Source: Planctomycetota bacterium
GTDB lineage: Bacteria > Planctomycetota > UBA1135 > GCA-002686595
Assembly (NCBI GenBank): GCA_016712565.1
Contig: JADJQU010000004.1
Coordinates: forward strand, 124,001 to 188,000
Direction of reading: 5' to 3'
DNA: 64,000 nt
The notes under the pieces are model-generated. The model saw nothing but the letters and a program-made list of their open reading frames with translations. It did no database searches and was not told where the DNA came from. Made by a program: the position numbers and the translations under genes. Shown piece by piece: positions 25,611 to 36,080 of this stretch (positions are counted from its first letter, which is position 1; every line of letters starts with the position of its first letter).

Positions 25611-27448
25611 TCGACGGTGACGCTCTTGGCCAGGTTGCGCGGCTTGTCGATGTCGCAGCCGCGCCCCAGGGCGTGGTGGTAGGCGAGCAATTGCAGCGGG
25701 ATCACGTTGAGGATCGGCGAAAGCCACTCGATGGCCTCCGGCACCTCGATGGACTCGTCGGCCAGGGCCAAGGCCTCGCGATCGGCGCCGATCACGATCA
25801 CGTGGCCGCCGCGGGCCTTCACCTGTTCGATGTTCGAGCGCACCTTGTCCTGCACGACACCGGGCGAGGACAGCACCACGATCGGCATCCCCGGCTCGAT
25901 CAGGGCGATGGGGCCGTGCTTCATTTCACCGGCGGCGTAGCCCTCGGCATGCACGTAGCTGATTTCCTTGAGCTTCAGGGCCCCTTCCAGGGCCACCGGG
26001 TAGTTGACTCCGCGACCCAGGAAGAAGAACCCCTTGGCGTGCAGATGCCGCTCGGCGATCCGGCGCACCTTGTCCACCGTGGCCTCGGTGAGCAGGCCCT
26101 CCATGCGCGGCCGCAGGCGCCGCAGGTCGTCCAGCAGGGACCGGCCCTGGGCTTCGTCCAGGGTGCCCCGGGCGCGGGCCAGGCGCACGGCCAGCAGGAA
26201 GGCCGCCACCACCTGCGCCGTGAAGGCCTTGGTGCTCGCCACACCGATCTCGGGCCCGGCGTGGGTCAGGATCACCGCCCCGCTCTCGCGCACCACGGTG
26301 CTGCCGATCACGTTGCAGATCGAGGCGGGGAAGGCGCCCAGGTCGCGCGCCAGTCTCAGGGCGGCCAGGGTGTCGGCGGTTTCGCCCGACTGGGTGATGG
26401 CCAGGGCCATGGTGCCCGGCACCAGGCAGGGCCCCCGGTAACGGAATTCCGAGGCGAAATCGAAGTCCACCGGCACGCGGGCCAGGCCTTCGATCAAGTA
26501 GCGGGCGATCATTCCCGCGTGCAGCGCCGTGCCGCAGGCGATGACCTGCACGCGCTGGACCCGGGCCAGGCGCTCGTCCTGCCAGCCCTCGCCCTCGAAG
26601 GACACGTCGCCGTGCACCTGGGCGATGCGGTCGAAGGCCGTGCGCGCCAGCACGTCGGGTTGCTCGAAGATCTCCTTGAGCATGTGGTGGGCAAAGCCGC
26701 CCTTGCCGGCGGCCTCGGCGTCCCAGTCCACGCGCCGCGGGGCCCGTTCGATGGGCAGGCCCGCCAGGTCCGTGATCACGATGCGGCCCGGCGAGAGCTC
26801 GACCACCTCGCCGTCCTCGACGTACGTGACCTCTCGGGTGTGGGGCAGCAGGGCCAGCACGTCCGAGGCGAGCCAGGCGCCGTCTTTCGTGCGCGCCACC
26901 ACCAGCGGCGGCCCGTGGCGCGCCCCCACCAGTTCCGGATTCTTGCCCGTGGAGATCACGGCGATGGCGTAGTAGCCGCGCACGCGGGCCAGGGCGGCGC
27001 GCACGCTGTCCCCCAGGGAGCGGCCGCGCTCGTACTCGCGGCCCACCAGCAGGGTCAGCACCTCCGTGTCCGTCTCGCTGTGGAACACCCGACCCTCCGC
27101 CAGGAGTTCCCGGCGCAGTTCCAGGTAGTTCTCGATGATGCCGTTGTGCACCAGGGCGAGCCTCCCGCTGCCGTCCGAATGGGGGTGGGCGTTCTCGTCG
27201 GAGGGCTTGCCGTGGGTGGCCCAGCGCGTGTGCCCGATGCCCGCGCGAGCGCCGGCCAGGGCGCCGTCGGAGAGCACGCGTTCCAGCTCGGACAGCCGGC
27301 CCACCTTGCGGCGCACCGTGACCGCGCCGCCCTCGGCGACCGCCACGCCGCACGAGTCGTAACCACGGTATTCGAGGACCCGGAGGCCCTCGATCAGGTG
27401 CTGGAGCACCGTCCCCGCGCTGGAGATTCCACCGACGATCCCGCACAT
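25607..27448 (-). CDS. glmS: Glutamine-fructose-6-phosphate aminotransferase (isomerizing)
   Basis: A protein of 613 residues, normal for GlmS. Cys2 is the glutaminase nucleophile (MCGIVGGISSAG), followed by LEYRGYDSCG, GIGHTRWATHGKPSDENAHP and NGIIENYLELR. Two SIS domains follow (ITQSGETADTLAALR; IGVASTKAFTAQVVA) and the C-terminal end is RNLAKSVTVE, which carries the active-site loop. It makes glucosamine-6-phosphate, the entry to UDP-GlcNAc. It is embedded in the polysaccharide operon, 4 bases after UDP-xylose synthase, so hexosamine supply may be co-regulated with the polymer. No glmS ribozyme is possible in a 4-base leader. Confidence 0.95.
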   Translation of the reverse strand: MCGIVGGISSAGTVLQHLIEGLRVLEYRGYDSCGVAVAEGGAVTVRRKVGRLSELERVLSDGALAGARAGIGHTRWATHGKPSDENAHPHSDGSGRLALVHNGIIENYLELRRELLAEGRVFHSETDTEVLTLLVGREYERGRSLGDSVRAALARVRGYYAIAVISTGKNPELVGARHGPPLVVARTKDGAWLASDVLALLPHTREVTYVEDGEVVELSPGRIVITDLAGLPIERAPRRVDWDAEAAGKGGFAHHMLKEIFEQPDVLARTAFDRIAQVHGDVSFEGEGWQDERLARVQRVQVIACGTALHAGMIARYLIEGLARVPVDFDFASEFRYRGPCLVPGTMALAITQSGETADTLAALRLARDLGAFPASICNVIGSTVVRESGAVILTHAGPEIGVASTKAFTAQVVAAFLLAVRLARARGTLDEAQGRSLLDDLRRLRPRMEGLLTEATVDKVRRIAERHLHAKGFFFLGRGVNYPVALEGALKLKEISYVHAEGYAAGEMKHGPIALIEPGMPIVVLSSPGVVQDKVRSNIEQVKARGGHVIVIGADREALALADESIEVPEAIEWLSPILNVIPLQLLAYHHALGRGCDIDKPRNLAKSVTVE

Positions 27449-27452
27449 GGCG

Positions 27453-28408
<956 letters not shown>

Positions 28409-28412
<4 letters not shown>

Positions 28413-29272
28413 GGGCGCTGAGCTCCGTCCGCGGCCTGTTCGAAGCCGGAGAAACGGCCGGTTTCGCCGGCCTCCAGGCGCACCCGTTGGCCCAGGCCCT
28501 CCAACAGGCAGGGACCGTTGGAGCCGAACTCCAGGGCGGAGCCGTCCGGCCGCGGTTCCGCGGCGCCGGAAAGGCGCACGGAGAAGCCCGGGCCCGCCGC
28601 GCTCTTGGCGGCCGGGTCGGGCTTGATCGGCGCGCCGCCGTCGGAGAGCAGCGGCACCAGCACGTGTTGACCCGGCCCGAGCGTGAACAGCTCCTCGCGG
28701 AAGGCCACCTGCAGGTCCCCCTGGGACTGGTTGATCACGTCCAGGCGCTGGTCCTCGCGGCGCTCGACCACGTACGGGCCCGCGCTGCCGCTCAGTTCGG
28801 CGCCCCCCATCAGGCGCACGCGGTCGCCCTCGTGCAGGGTCATGCGCGCCCGGTCCAGCTCCTGGAAGTCGAGCATGGGCTCGCCGCGGCCCGTGGAACC
28901 GATCCAGGCCACGCCCTTGCCGAACATCACGATCGAGCTGCCCGAGGTCCAGAGGATCTCCGCGCGACCTCCCGGGGAGACGATCACGGAGCTGCCGGCG
29001 TTGGTGCGCATGCGCTTGTCGTAGAAGGCCAGGGGCTGCCCGGCCAGGGCCCCGGGGGGACGCACCCGGACCGGGTCGGCGTGCCGCAGCACGGTCACTT
29101 CCTCGGCACCCTCCAGCCGCGCCGCGGCGTCGCCCGCCGGCAGCGTGGCGAAGTCACCGCCCATGGGCGGCGGCCAGCGCTGGGTGTTCGGAAACAGGCA
29201 GGCACCGGCGCCGAGCGCCAGGAGGCCGGCCGCTGCGCCCAGGGTCAACGATCGGAAGGGACACGGGCTCAT
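28409..29272 (-). CDS. Lipoprotein with FecR-like domain, unknown function
   Basis: A protein of 287 residues. The signal peptide has a lipobox LGAGAC (Cys25), followed by a Pro-rich linker. Residues about 75-190 resemble a FecR/cupin-like beta domain: TNAGSSVIVSPGGRAEILWT, then MTLHEGDRVRLMGGAEL and LFTLGPGQHVLVPLL. FecR domains usually occur in sigma-regulator or envelope proteins, but no cytoplasmic or membrane-spanning part exists here. It lies exactly between accC and the UDP-xylose synthase gene, overlapping both by 4 bases, so it is made with them. A role in surface assembly is a guess. Confidence 0.65.
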
Positions 29273-30684
29273 CGACTCTCCTTGGCGGCGGAAGCGGCGG
29301 GGATCGCGGGGGCCGAGCCCCGGCCGGGGGGCGGGGGCGGATTGGCGGCGAAGTAGCGCGCCACGAAGCCCGTGTCGTGCTCGCCCGCACGGAAATCGGG
29401 GTGGTTCAAGATCTTGCGCAGGATCGGGATGGTGGTCTTGGGCCCCTCGATCACGAACTCCTCCAGGGCCCGCGAGAGGCAGCGGATCGCGTGCTCGCGG
29501 GTGGGGCGGTGGGCCATCAACTTGCCGATCATGGAGTCGTAGTTCGGCGGAATGCGGTAGCCACTGAAGGCGTGGCTGTCGAGACGGATCCCCGGCCCCC
29601 CGGGCGGCACGAACATGTCGATCCGGCCCGGGGAGGGCTTGAAGTCCCGATCGGGGTCCTCGGCGTTGATGCGCACCTCGACGGCGTGGCCCACCTGCTG
29701 GACGCTGTCCTGGCGCAGGCTCAGCACCTCGCCGGAGGCAATGCGGATCTGCTGCTCCACCAGGTCGATGCCGGTCACGAGCTCGGTCACGGAGTGCTCC
29801 ACCTGGATGCGCGCGTTGACCTCGATGAAGAAGAAGTTGCGGTTCCTGTCCACCAGGAACTCCACCGTGCCGGCGTTGTGGTAGCCGGCGGCCTTGGCCA
29901 CGCGCACGGCGGCGTCGCCCATGGCCTTGCGCAGCTCGGGCGTCATCAGGGGCGAGGGCGATTCCTCGATCAGCTTCTGGTGGCGGCGCTGGACCGAGCA
30001 GTCGCGCTCGAAAAGATGGATCAGGTTGCCGTGCTGATCGCCCAGGATCTGGAACTCCACGTGGCGCGGGTTCTCGATGAACTTCTCCAGGTACACCGTC
30101 CCATCGCCGAAGGCGGCCTCGGCCTCGCTCTTCGCCGCGTGGAAGCCGGAAACCAGGCTGGGGTCGTTGCGCGCGATGCGCATGCCGCGACCGCCGCCTC
30201 CCGCGGCCGCCTTGATCATCACCGGGTAGCCCAGGCGTTTGGCCGTGCGCAGGGCCAGGTCCTCGTCCCCCACCGGCCCGTCGGAACCCGGCACCACGGG
30301 CACGCCCGCCTGCTTGGCCAGGGCGCGCGCGTTGGCCTTGTTGCCCACGGCCTCGATGGACTCGGGGCTCGGCCCGATGAACGTGATGTTGCAGGAGTTG
30401 CAGACCTCGGCGAAGTGGGAGTTCTCCGACAGGAACCCGTAGCCGGGGTGGATCGCCTCCACGTCGGCGATCTCCGCCGCGGAAATGATCGAAGGAATGT
30501 TCAGGTAGGAGCGCGCGCCCTGGGCCGGCCCGATGCAGATGGTCTCGTCCGCCTGACGCAGGTAGAGCGCGTCCGCGTCCGCCTGGGAGTAGACCGCCAC
30601 GGTCTCGATGCCCATTTCGCGGCAGGTTCGGATGACCCGCTGCGCGATCTCGCCCCGATTGGCGACCAGGATGCGCTTGAACAT
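29269..30684 (-). CDS. accC: Acetyl-CoA carboxylase, biotin carboxylase subunit
   Basis: A protein of 471 residues, slightly longer than the usual 450 owing to a Pro/Ala-rich C-terminal tail. KRILVANRGEIAQRVIRTCR, HPGYGFLSENSHFAEVC, MIKAAAGGGGRGMRIA (ATP glycine loop), FIENPRHVEFQILGDQHGN, ERDCSVQRRHQKLIEESPSP and EVNARIQVEHSVTELVTGID are all intact. It carboxylates the biotin of AccB with bicarbonate and ATP. It is 10 bases downstream of accB. Finding it head-to-tail with glycan genes is unusual; accB and accC usually stand alone. Confidence 0.95.
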   Translation of the reverse strand: MFKRILVANRGEIAQRVIRTCREMGIETVAVYSQADADALYLRQADETICIGPAQGARSYLNIPSIISAAEIADVEAIHPGYGFLSENSHFAEVCNSCNITFIGPSPESIEAVGNKANARALAKQAGVPVVPGSDGPVGDEDLALRTAKRLGYPVMIKAAAGGGGRGMRIARNDPSLVSGFHAAKSEAEAAFGDGTVYLEKFIENPRHVEFQILGDQHGNLIHLFERDCSVQRRHQKLIEESPSPLMTPELRKAMGDAAVRVAKAAGYHNAGTVEFLVDRNRNFFFIEVNARIQVEHSVTELVTGIDLVEQQIRIASGEVLSLRQDSVQQVGHAVEVRINAEDPDRDFKPSPGRIDMFVPPGGPGIRLDSHAFSGYRIPPNYDSMIGKLMAHRPTREHAIRCLSRALEEFVIEGPKTTIPILRKILNHPDFRAGEHDTGFVARYFAANPPPPPGRGSAPAIPAASAAKESR

Positions 30685-30694
30685 GCGGCGCGGG

Positions 30695-31216
30695 TCAGCT
30701 CGGTTGGACCAGGAACAGGGGCTGGCCGAATTCCACCGGCTCGCCATTCTGGACCAGCACCTGGACGACGCGGCCTGAACTCTCGGCCTTGATCTCGTTC
30801 ATGACCTTCATGGCCTCGATGATGCACAGGGTCGAGTCCGGCCCGAACGTGGTTCCCACCTGGGCGTAGGGCTCGGACTCCGGGGAGGAGGCCCGGTAGA
30901 ACGTGCCGACCATGGGGCTCGGGAAGGGAGTGCCGGCGGGCTGGGGCGGAGCAGCAACCTCGGCGGCGACCGGGGCCCCCGGGGACGCGAGGGCTGGGCC
31001 CGCGGCCGCGGCCTGGGCGGACGTCAGGGTGATCGGGCTCGGGGCGGGACCGCCGCCGGCCTGGGTCACGTGGACCACGGGCGAGCCCGCGACGGGCGTC
31101 TCCGGTCCGCGGCGCAGGCGCACCCGCAGCCCGGCGGAGGAATCCTCGAGCTCCAGTTCGGTGACGTCACCCTTCTGCATCAGGGCGATCAGGCGTTGGA
31201 TCAGGCGGATTTGCAT
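30695..31216 (-). CDS. accB: Acetyl-CoA carboxylase, biotin carboxyl carrier protein
   Basis: A protein of 173 residues from ATG 31214-31216. The N-terminal helix (IQRLIALMQKGDVTELELED) is typical of BCCP, a Pro/Ala linker occupies about 45-95, and the biotinyl domain ends the protein: FPSPMVGTFYRASSPESEP and IIEAMKVMNEIKAESSG, where the Lys of EAMKVM is biotinylated. It carries CO2 between AccC and the carboxyltransferase. It is the first gene of the long leftward operon; a candidate promoter lies at 31331-31339. Confidence 0.95.
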   Translation of the reverse strand: MQIRLIQRLIALMQKGDVTELELEDSSAGLRVRLRRGPETPVAGSPVVHVTQAGGGPAPSPITLTSAQAAAAGPALASPGAPVAAEVAAPPQPAGTPFPSPMVGTFYRASSPESEPYAQVGTTFGPDSTLCIIEAMKVMNEIKAESSGRVVQVLVQNGEPVEFGQPLFLVQPS

Positions 31217-31330
31217 GGAGGTCCGGTGCTGCGGCCGAGGGCCCCGGGGACGGGCGCCGAGGGGGGAACGGGGAGGCCCGGGGGCCAGGGGAGGGGCCCA
31301 GGCGGGCGGGGCAGGTTGGGGGCGGCGGAC

Positions 31331-31339
31331 AGAATAGCA
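31331..31339 (-). promoter_or_regulatory. Possible extended -10 promoter for the accB-led operon
   Basis: On the minus strand the sequence TGCTATTCT has an extended -10 (TGn) and TATTCT hexamer in a very GC-rich gap (31217-31458). No good -35 lies 17 bases upstream. Transcription would start about 110 bases before accB. The rest of this 242-base gap shows no gene. Confidence 0.3.
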
Positions 31340-31458
31340 ACGCCGGCTCCCCCGTTCCGGGCGCGGCGCAAAAACCACCCGCCCCGCGCGGCTCGCCGGG
31401 CCGGACCCGGCTGCCCCCATGGCCCAGGATCGGGTACCTGGCGCGAGCCCGCGGCGCC

Positions 31459-32118
31459 TCAGGCGTCCCGAGCAGCGGAGGCGGCGCGTCCTCCGGCGGC
31501 TTCGGGCCGCACCCAGCGCCCGGAGCGCCCGCCGCGCTTTTCCAGCAGGCACAGCTGCTCCAGCTCGATGGCGTGACTGCGGGCCTTGGACATGTCGTAG
31601 ACGGTCAAGGCTGCCAGTGCCGCGGCGGTCATGGCCTCCATCTCGACGCCCGTGCGGCCCACGTTGGCCGCCCGGGTCTCGATCAGCAGCCGGTCGCGAC
31701 CGTCGCGCTTGAAAATCACGTCGACGGCGTCCAGTCCCAGCGGGTGGCACAGGGGGATCAGCTCTCCCGTGCGCTTGGCGGCCAGGATTCCGGCCGCCCT
31801 CGCCATCTCCAACACCGGCCCCTTGGGGCCCTTTCCGCTCCACAACAGGTCGAGCAGTCCCGCGGGAAAGCGCAAGATGGCCCGGGCCCGTGCCTCGCGC
31901 CGGGTGATCGGCTTCTTCGAGACGTCCACCATCCGCGATTCGGCCTTCCCACCCTTGGCCGCCACGTGGCTCCAGCCCGCGAGCAGCGCTTCGTCCTGGA
32001 GCGCAGGTCCCGGGCGCGCCCGCGAGCGTTCGATCTTCGGGCCCTTGGGCCTTTGGGGGAGCTTGGGATTCTGGGCCAACCTGGAAACCTCGCCTCGGGA
32101 GTCTACGCCCTGCGCCAC
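31459..32118 (-). CDS. moaC: Cyclic pyranopterin monophosphate synthase
   Basis: A protein of 219 residues from a GTG start. The MoaC core begins near residue 49 (SHVAAKGGKAESRMVDVSKK) and includes GELIPLCHPLGLDAVDV and GVEMEAMTAAALAALTVYDM, with the active-site Lys in the following SKARSH. The 48-residue N-terminal extension is Pro/Arg-rich and not normal for the family; an alternative start closer to the core cannot be excluded. The C-terminal end also has a Gly/Arg-rich tail. It makes cPMP in molybdenum cofactor synthesis. No other moa gene is nearby. Confidence 0.9.
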   Translation of the reverse strand: MAQGVDSRGEVSRLAQNPKLPQRPKGPKIERSRARPGPALQDEALLAGWSHVAAKGGKAESRMVDVSKKPITRREARARAILRFPAGLLDLLWSGKGPKGPVLEMARAAGILAAKRTGELIPLCHPLGLDAVDVIFKRDGRDRLLIETRAANVGRTGVEMEAMTAAALAALTVYDMSKARSHAIELEQLCLLEKRGGRSGRWVRPEAAGGRAASAARDA

Positions 32119-32388
32119 GGATCGCGGCCACGCAGGCCGGGGGCAGTGGCGAGGCGTGTCCCGCCACCCACGGGGTCGTTTCGGCCCCCGGCAGCTTCCC
32201 TTTCGTACCCCGTCCCCCGCCGGCGGCCGCGGGAGCAGGTTTTACGTGACCCGCGCCCTGCACCCCCAAGCCGAGCCTACAGTACTGCCGAAACGCCCCA
32301 CACGTCGGAACGGGGTCCCGTCGACCCGTTCGCCCGGGCGTGCTACACCGGACCAGGCGCGTTCCATCCACCTCCGCCACCGCACTCC

Positions 32389-34886
32389 ATGTTCCGACCC
32401 TCCCTGTTCGGTTTCCTGGCCCTGATCTCCGTCGCCGCGGTGCCCACCGCACTGGCCCTGCGCCCCCAGCAGGGGCCCGACCTGGCGAAACTGGTGCGCG
32501 AGCAGTCGGAGAAGCTGCCTGAGCGCGCCGGCGAAGATCTCTGGCGCCAGGTGCGCGCCCTGACCGACTTGTCCCGCAAGGTGGAGGGGCAGGACCTGGC
32601 CGCGGCCGTGGATCCCCTGCTCGCGGACACCACGCTCACCCCTTCCGCCCGGATCTTCGCCGTGGCCCTGCGCCTGCAAGCCGCCGACCCCGACGTGGCC
32701 AAGATGGCCGGGGTCCTCGGCCCGCTGTTCCAAGACGCGCGGCCGGAGATCACCCTGGCGGCCGCCCAGCTCGCGACGGATCCCCAGTTCAAGACACTGG
32801 CCGAGGAGGAACGCGTGACCCTCTCGGGGGCCCTCTCCAAGCTCTCCGAGGACGGCGCGCGCACGCCGGAACTGCGCCTGGAGTGCGCCGTGGCCCTGCA
32901 CTCCCTGGGCGGCGTCGAGGAACGCCGCAGCGCCTGGCGCCTGATGAACGGCTTTCTGGGATCCCAGGATCCCGAGCTGCGTCAACAGGGGGCCCTGGCC
33001 CTGGCTCGAACCCACGCCGAAGTCACCGGCGCCCTGCGCGACGAACTGCGCCGCATGGCGGCGGTGCCCGGCGAGCGCGGTCGCATGGCGGATGCCTTCC
33101 TGCGCAACGCCCTGACCGAGGAGTACTGGAACACGAAGTTGCGCCGCCAGGCGGAGCTCTACGAGGCCAAGGCCCCCGACGAGGCCAAGATCGACCCGAA
33201 CGACCCCGGCGCGATTTTCCTGCGGGTGCTCTCGGTGGTCAGCCAGGCCCACCTGGAGGGCGACAAGGTCAAGACCCAGGACCTCTTGGACGCCGCCCTC
33301 AACGGCATGCTGCATTCCCTCGACGAGCACTCGTCGTACATGAATCCCCAGGCCTTCGGCCGCTTCGAGCAGAACCTCGAGGGCGGCTACGGCGGCATCG
33401 GGGCCTACGTGCAGACCGACCGCACCGACAACCTGTTCACGATCACGCACCCGATCTACTCGGGCCCCGCCTACAAGGCCGGTCTGATGAGCGAGGACAA
33501 GATCGTGCGCGTGGACGACTGGCCCACCATCGGCGAGTCCCAGGAGGACGTGATCAAGCGCCTCAAGGGCCGGCCGGGGACGGCCGTGAAGCTCTACATC
33601 TGGCGCCACGGCATGGACGTCGGCCTGATCGATCGCCCCAGCGAGGAAATGGCGGTCACCGTGCAGCGCGCGGTGATCGAGATCCCCCAGGTCCAATGGC
33701 AGCTCCTGCCGGGCAAGGTCGGGCTGATTTCGCTGCTCGAGTTCTCCCGCGTGGCCTCCCAGGAAGTGCGCGCGGCCTGGTGGAGCTCGAGAAGCAGGGC
33801 ATGGAATCCCTGATCCTCGACCTGCGCGGCAACCCCGGCGGTCTGCTCGACGAGGCCGTGGCCGTGGCCTCGCCGTTCCTGCCCAAGGGCTCCGTGGTGG
33901 TCAGGACCGAGAGCCGCGTGGAGCCCTCCAGCACCCACAAGACCAAGGAACCGCCGCTGCTGCCTCTGGACATGCCGGTGGCCGTGCTCGTGAACCGCTT
34001 CAGCGCCTCGGCCTCGGAGATCGTCTCGGGCGCCCTGCAGGACAGCGGCCGGGCCACCATCGTCGGCCAGCGCTCCTTCGGCAAGGGTTCCGTGCAGAAG
34101 CTGCTCGCCGTTCCCGGCATGCGCGACGACCAGTACAAGGACGAGAACGGCAACGGCCGCCACGACAACTGGGAGCCCCTGACCAAGGACTACAACGGCA
34201 ACGGCGAGTTCGACTTCGCGCCGCACTTGAAGCTGACCGTCTCGCGCTACCTGCTGCCCTCCGGACGCTCGATCCACCGCGAACTCGACGGTGAGGGCAA
34301 CATCCTGAGCAAGGGCGGCGTGGAGCCCGACCTCGAGGTCAAGGCGAAGAACTACGAGTCCTGGCGCCTGGAGGAAATGGTGCGCCTGCAGGGCTCGGGC
34401 AAGGTGCGCAAGTACGTGGACGAGCAGTTCCCGGCGAACAAGGAACTGTTCTCGCAACTGGCCGAGAACGATCGCAAGGACAGCACTCGCTATCCGGGGT
34501 TCGAGGAGTTCTTCAACGGGCTGGGCACGCCCCTGGGCGCCGATGAGGTGCGGCAACTCGTGCGCATCGAGGTGCGCCGCCGGGTCCAGGACCTGCGCGG
34601 CAAGGAATTCCCCGGCGGGGACTTCGTCGAGGACCTGCAGCTCCAGGAGGCCATTCGGGTGGTGCTGGGCAAGCTGGGCAAGACCACCGCGGACATCGAG
34701 GACTACAAGGCCGCGATCCCGCCCGCCTCTCGGGCGCGCTCCGTGGCCACGATCGAGCGCCGCTCGATGCAGGAGACCATCGACCAACTGGCGGCGGCCA
34801 AGCGCACGGACGGCAAGCTGTCGCCCGAGCTCCTGGACCGCCTGCAGGAGATCCTGCAGAAGTCCCTCGAGGGCACGAACCAGTAA
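32389..34886 (+). CDS. S41 family C-terminal processing protease (apparent frameshift near 33777)
   Basis: ATG 32389 starts MFRPSLFGFLALISVAAVPT, a signal peptide, then about 230 helical residues resembling HEAT/ARM repeats. The S41 part starts with LDEHSSYMNPQAFGRFEQNL and a PDZ domain (GGYGGIGAYVQTDRTDN; AGLMSEDKIVRVDDW). Frame 1 stops being sensible at EVRAA (33775); the protein continues one frame over from 33777: LVELEKQGMESLILDLRGNP, then SASASEIVSGALQDSGRATI with the catalytic Ser, and GKGSVQKL with the catalytic Lys. One C is missing in GCC(C)TGG. The length 2,498 fits 833 codons minus one base. It may be real or an assembly error. It would be a periplasmic tail-specific protease. Confidence 0.82.
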
Positions 34887-34924
34887 GGGGCCTGCCGGCG
34901 GGCCCCTCGCGGCGCTAGCGCCGC
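34887..34924. terminator. Stacked hairpins between convergent genes
   Basis: GGGGCC (34887-34892) pairs with GGCCCC (34901-34906). It is followed by the perfect 16-base palindrome GCGGCGCTAGCGCCGC (34909-34924). The pair fills the gap between the S41 gene (ending 34886) and the AI-2E transporter (ending 34944). No T run follows. Confidence 0.4.
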
Positions 34925-34971
34925 TCACTGGCGGCCCGCGCCGCTAGCGTCGCTCTTCCGCGGCCCGCGCC
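34912..34971 (-). repeat. Imperfect tandem duplication of the 3' end of the AI-2E transporter gene
   Basis: Two adjacent 31-base copies, 34912-34942 and 34941-34971, agree at about 25 positions. Read leftward, the inner copy encodes the natural C-terminus ARAAEERR-stop, and the outer copy would encode ARAASERR-stop beyond the stop codon. It looks like a slip duplication around the stop codon. Confidence 0.5.
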
Positions 34972-36080
34972 AGGGCGGGCAGCACCAGCTCCCGCATCAG
35001 GATGATCAGCGTGGCCGCCAGGGGCAGGGCCAAGAGCAGGCCGAACAGGCCCAGGGCCGCGGCTCCGATCATCAAGGAGGCCAGCACGACCACCGGGTGC
35101 AGACCCAGGCTGTCCCCCAGGATCTTCGGTGTGAGCACGTAGCCCTCGAGGAACTCCGCGGCCAGGTAGATCGCCGCCGTGCGCCACAGGGCCTCGGGCA
35201 GGTCGAAGCTCAGCATGGCGAGCCCGAAGCCCAGAACGTACGCCACCAGGGGCCCCAGCACCGGAATCAGGGACAGAGTCGCCGCCACCAGTCCGAGCAG
35301 CAGCGCGTAGGGCACGCCGAGGACCGCCAGGCCCAGGGCCACGAATCCCCCCTTGAGCAGGCTCACCAGCAGGCGGCCGCGCAGGAACGCGGACAGCATG
35401 GCGCCGATCTGGGTCCCGATGGAGACCACTTTGTCGCGGTCGCGCAGGGGCACGTACTTCAGCACGAACTCGTGGATGCGGCCGAGCTCGAACATCAGGA
35501 AGTAGGTGTAGATCGGCAACAGGAACAGCAGCGTGGCCAGGGACATGAGCGAGCCGAAGAAGCCGCGCACGGCCGACAGAGCGCCTCCGGCCGCGGTCAT
35601 CCCCACCTTCCCCGCCTGGGCCACGTCCACGTCGTCCTTCCACAGGGCGCTGAGCTGGGTGAACAGGTCGCGCAATCCAGGCCGCACGCCGCTCTCGTCC
35701 GCGGCCCGGCTGACGAGGCCCCAGCGCTCCAGCGCCGCCAGACCCCGCTCCACTCCCGCCTGGAGGCGCACGTCGATCTGCTCGATCACGCCGCCCTCCT
35801 GGGCCATGTCGCCCCACAGGGCCTGGGCCTGCAACCCGACCCCCAGGCCGACCACCAGGATCGACAGCGCGAAGACCGTGAAGATCACGCCCACCGCGGC
35901 ACGGCGCGACCAGCCCCGCCGCTCCAGGCGCACCACCATGGGGCTCAGCACGTAGGCCAGCAGGTAGGCGCACAGGATCGGGTTCAACACCGAGCGCACG
36001 GTCCAGGAAAACCAGACCAGCAGTGCGAACAGCACCAGGAGCACCCAGCGGCGCCGCGTGGAGGCCGGGGAAGCGCTCAT
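34944..36080 (-). CDS. AI-2E family transporter (PerM/YdiK-like)
   Basis: A protein of 378 residues with about eight membrane helices: VLLVLFALLVWFSWTVRSVL, LCAYLLAYVLSPMVVRLERR and AVGVIFTVFALSILVVGLGV at the N-terminus, then a large extracytoplasmic loop with coiled-coil character, then KGGFVALGLAVLGVPYALLL, GLVAATLSLIPVLGPLVAYV and ILGDSLGLHPVVVLASLMIG. This is the AI-2E superfamily layout; many members are exporters or antiporters with unknown substrate, and autoinducer export is only one proposed role. The ATG overlaps the stop of the upstream Minf_1886-type gene by 4 bases. Confidence 0.88.
   Translation of the reverse strand: MSASPASTRRRWVLLVLFALLVWFSWTVRSVLNPILCAYLLAYVLSPMVVRLERRGWSRRAAVGVIFTVFALSILVVGLGVGLQAQALWGDMAQEGGVIEQIDVRLQAGVERGLAALERWGLVSRAADESGVRPGLRDLFTQLSALWKDDVDVAQAGKVGMTAAGGALSAVRGFFGSLMSLATLLFLLPIYTYFLMFELGRIHEFVLKYVPLRDRDKVVSIGTQIGAMLSAFLRGRLLVSLLKGGFVALGLAVLGVPYALLLGLVAATLSLIPVLGPLVAYVLGFGLAMLSFDLPEALWRTAAIYLAAEFLEGYVLTPKILGDSLGLHPVVVLASLMIGAAALGLFGLLLALPLAATLIILMRELVLPALARAAEERR

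Noticed and set aside
27449..27452. A glmS ribozyme
   Set aside because: Only four bases separate glmS from the upstream gene, so there is no leader for a ribozyme.
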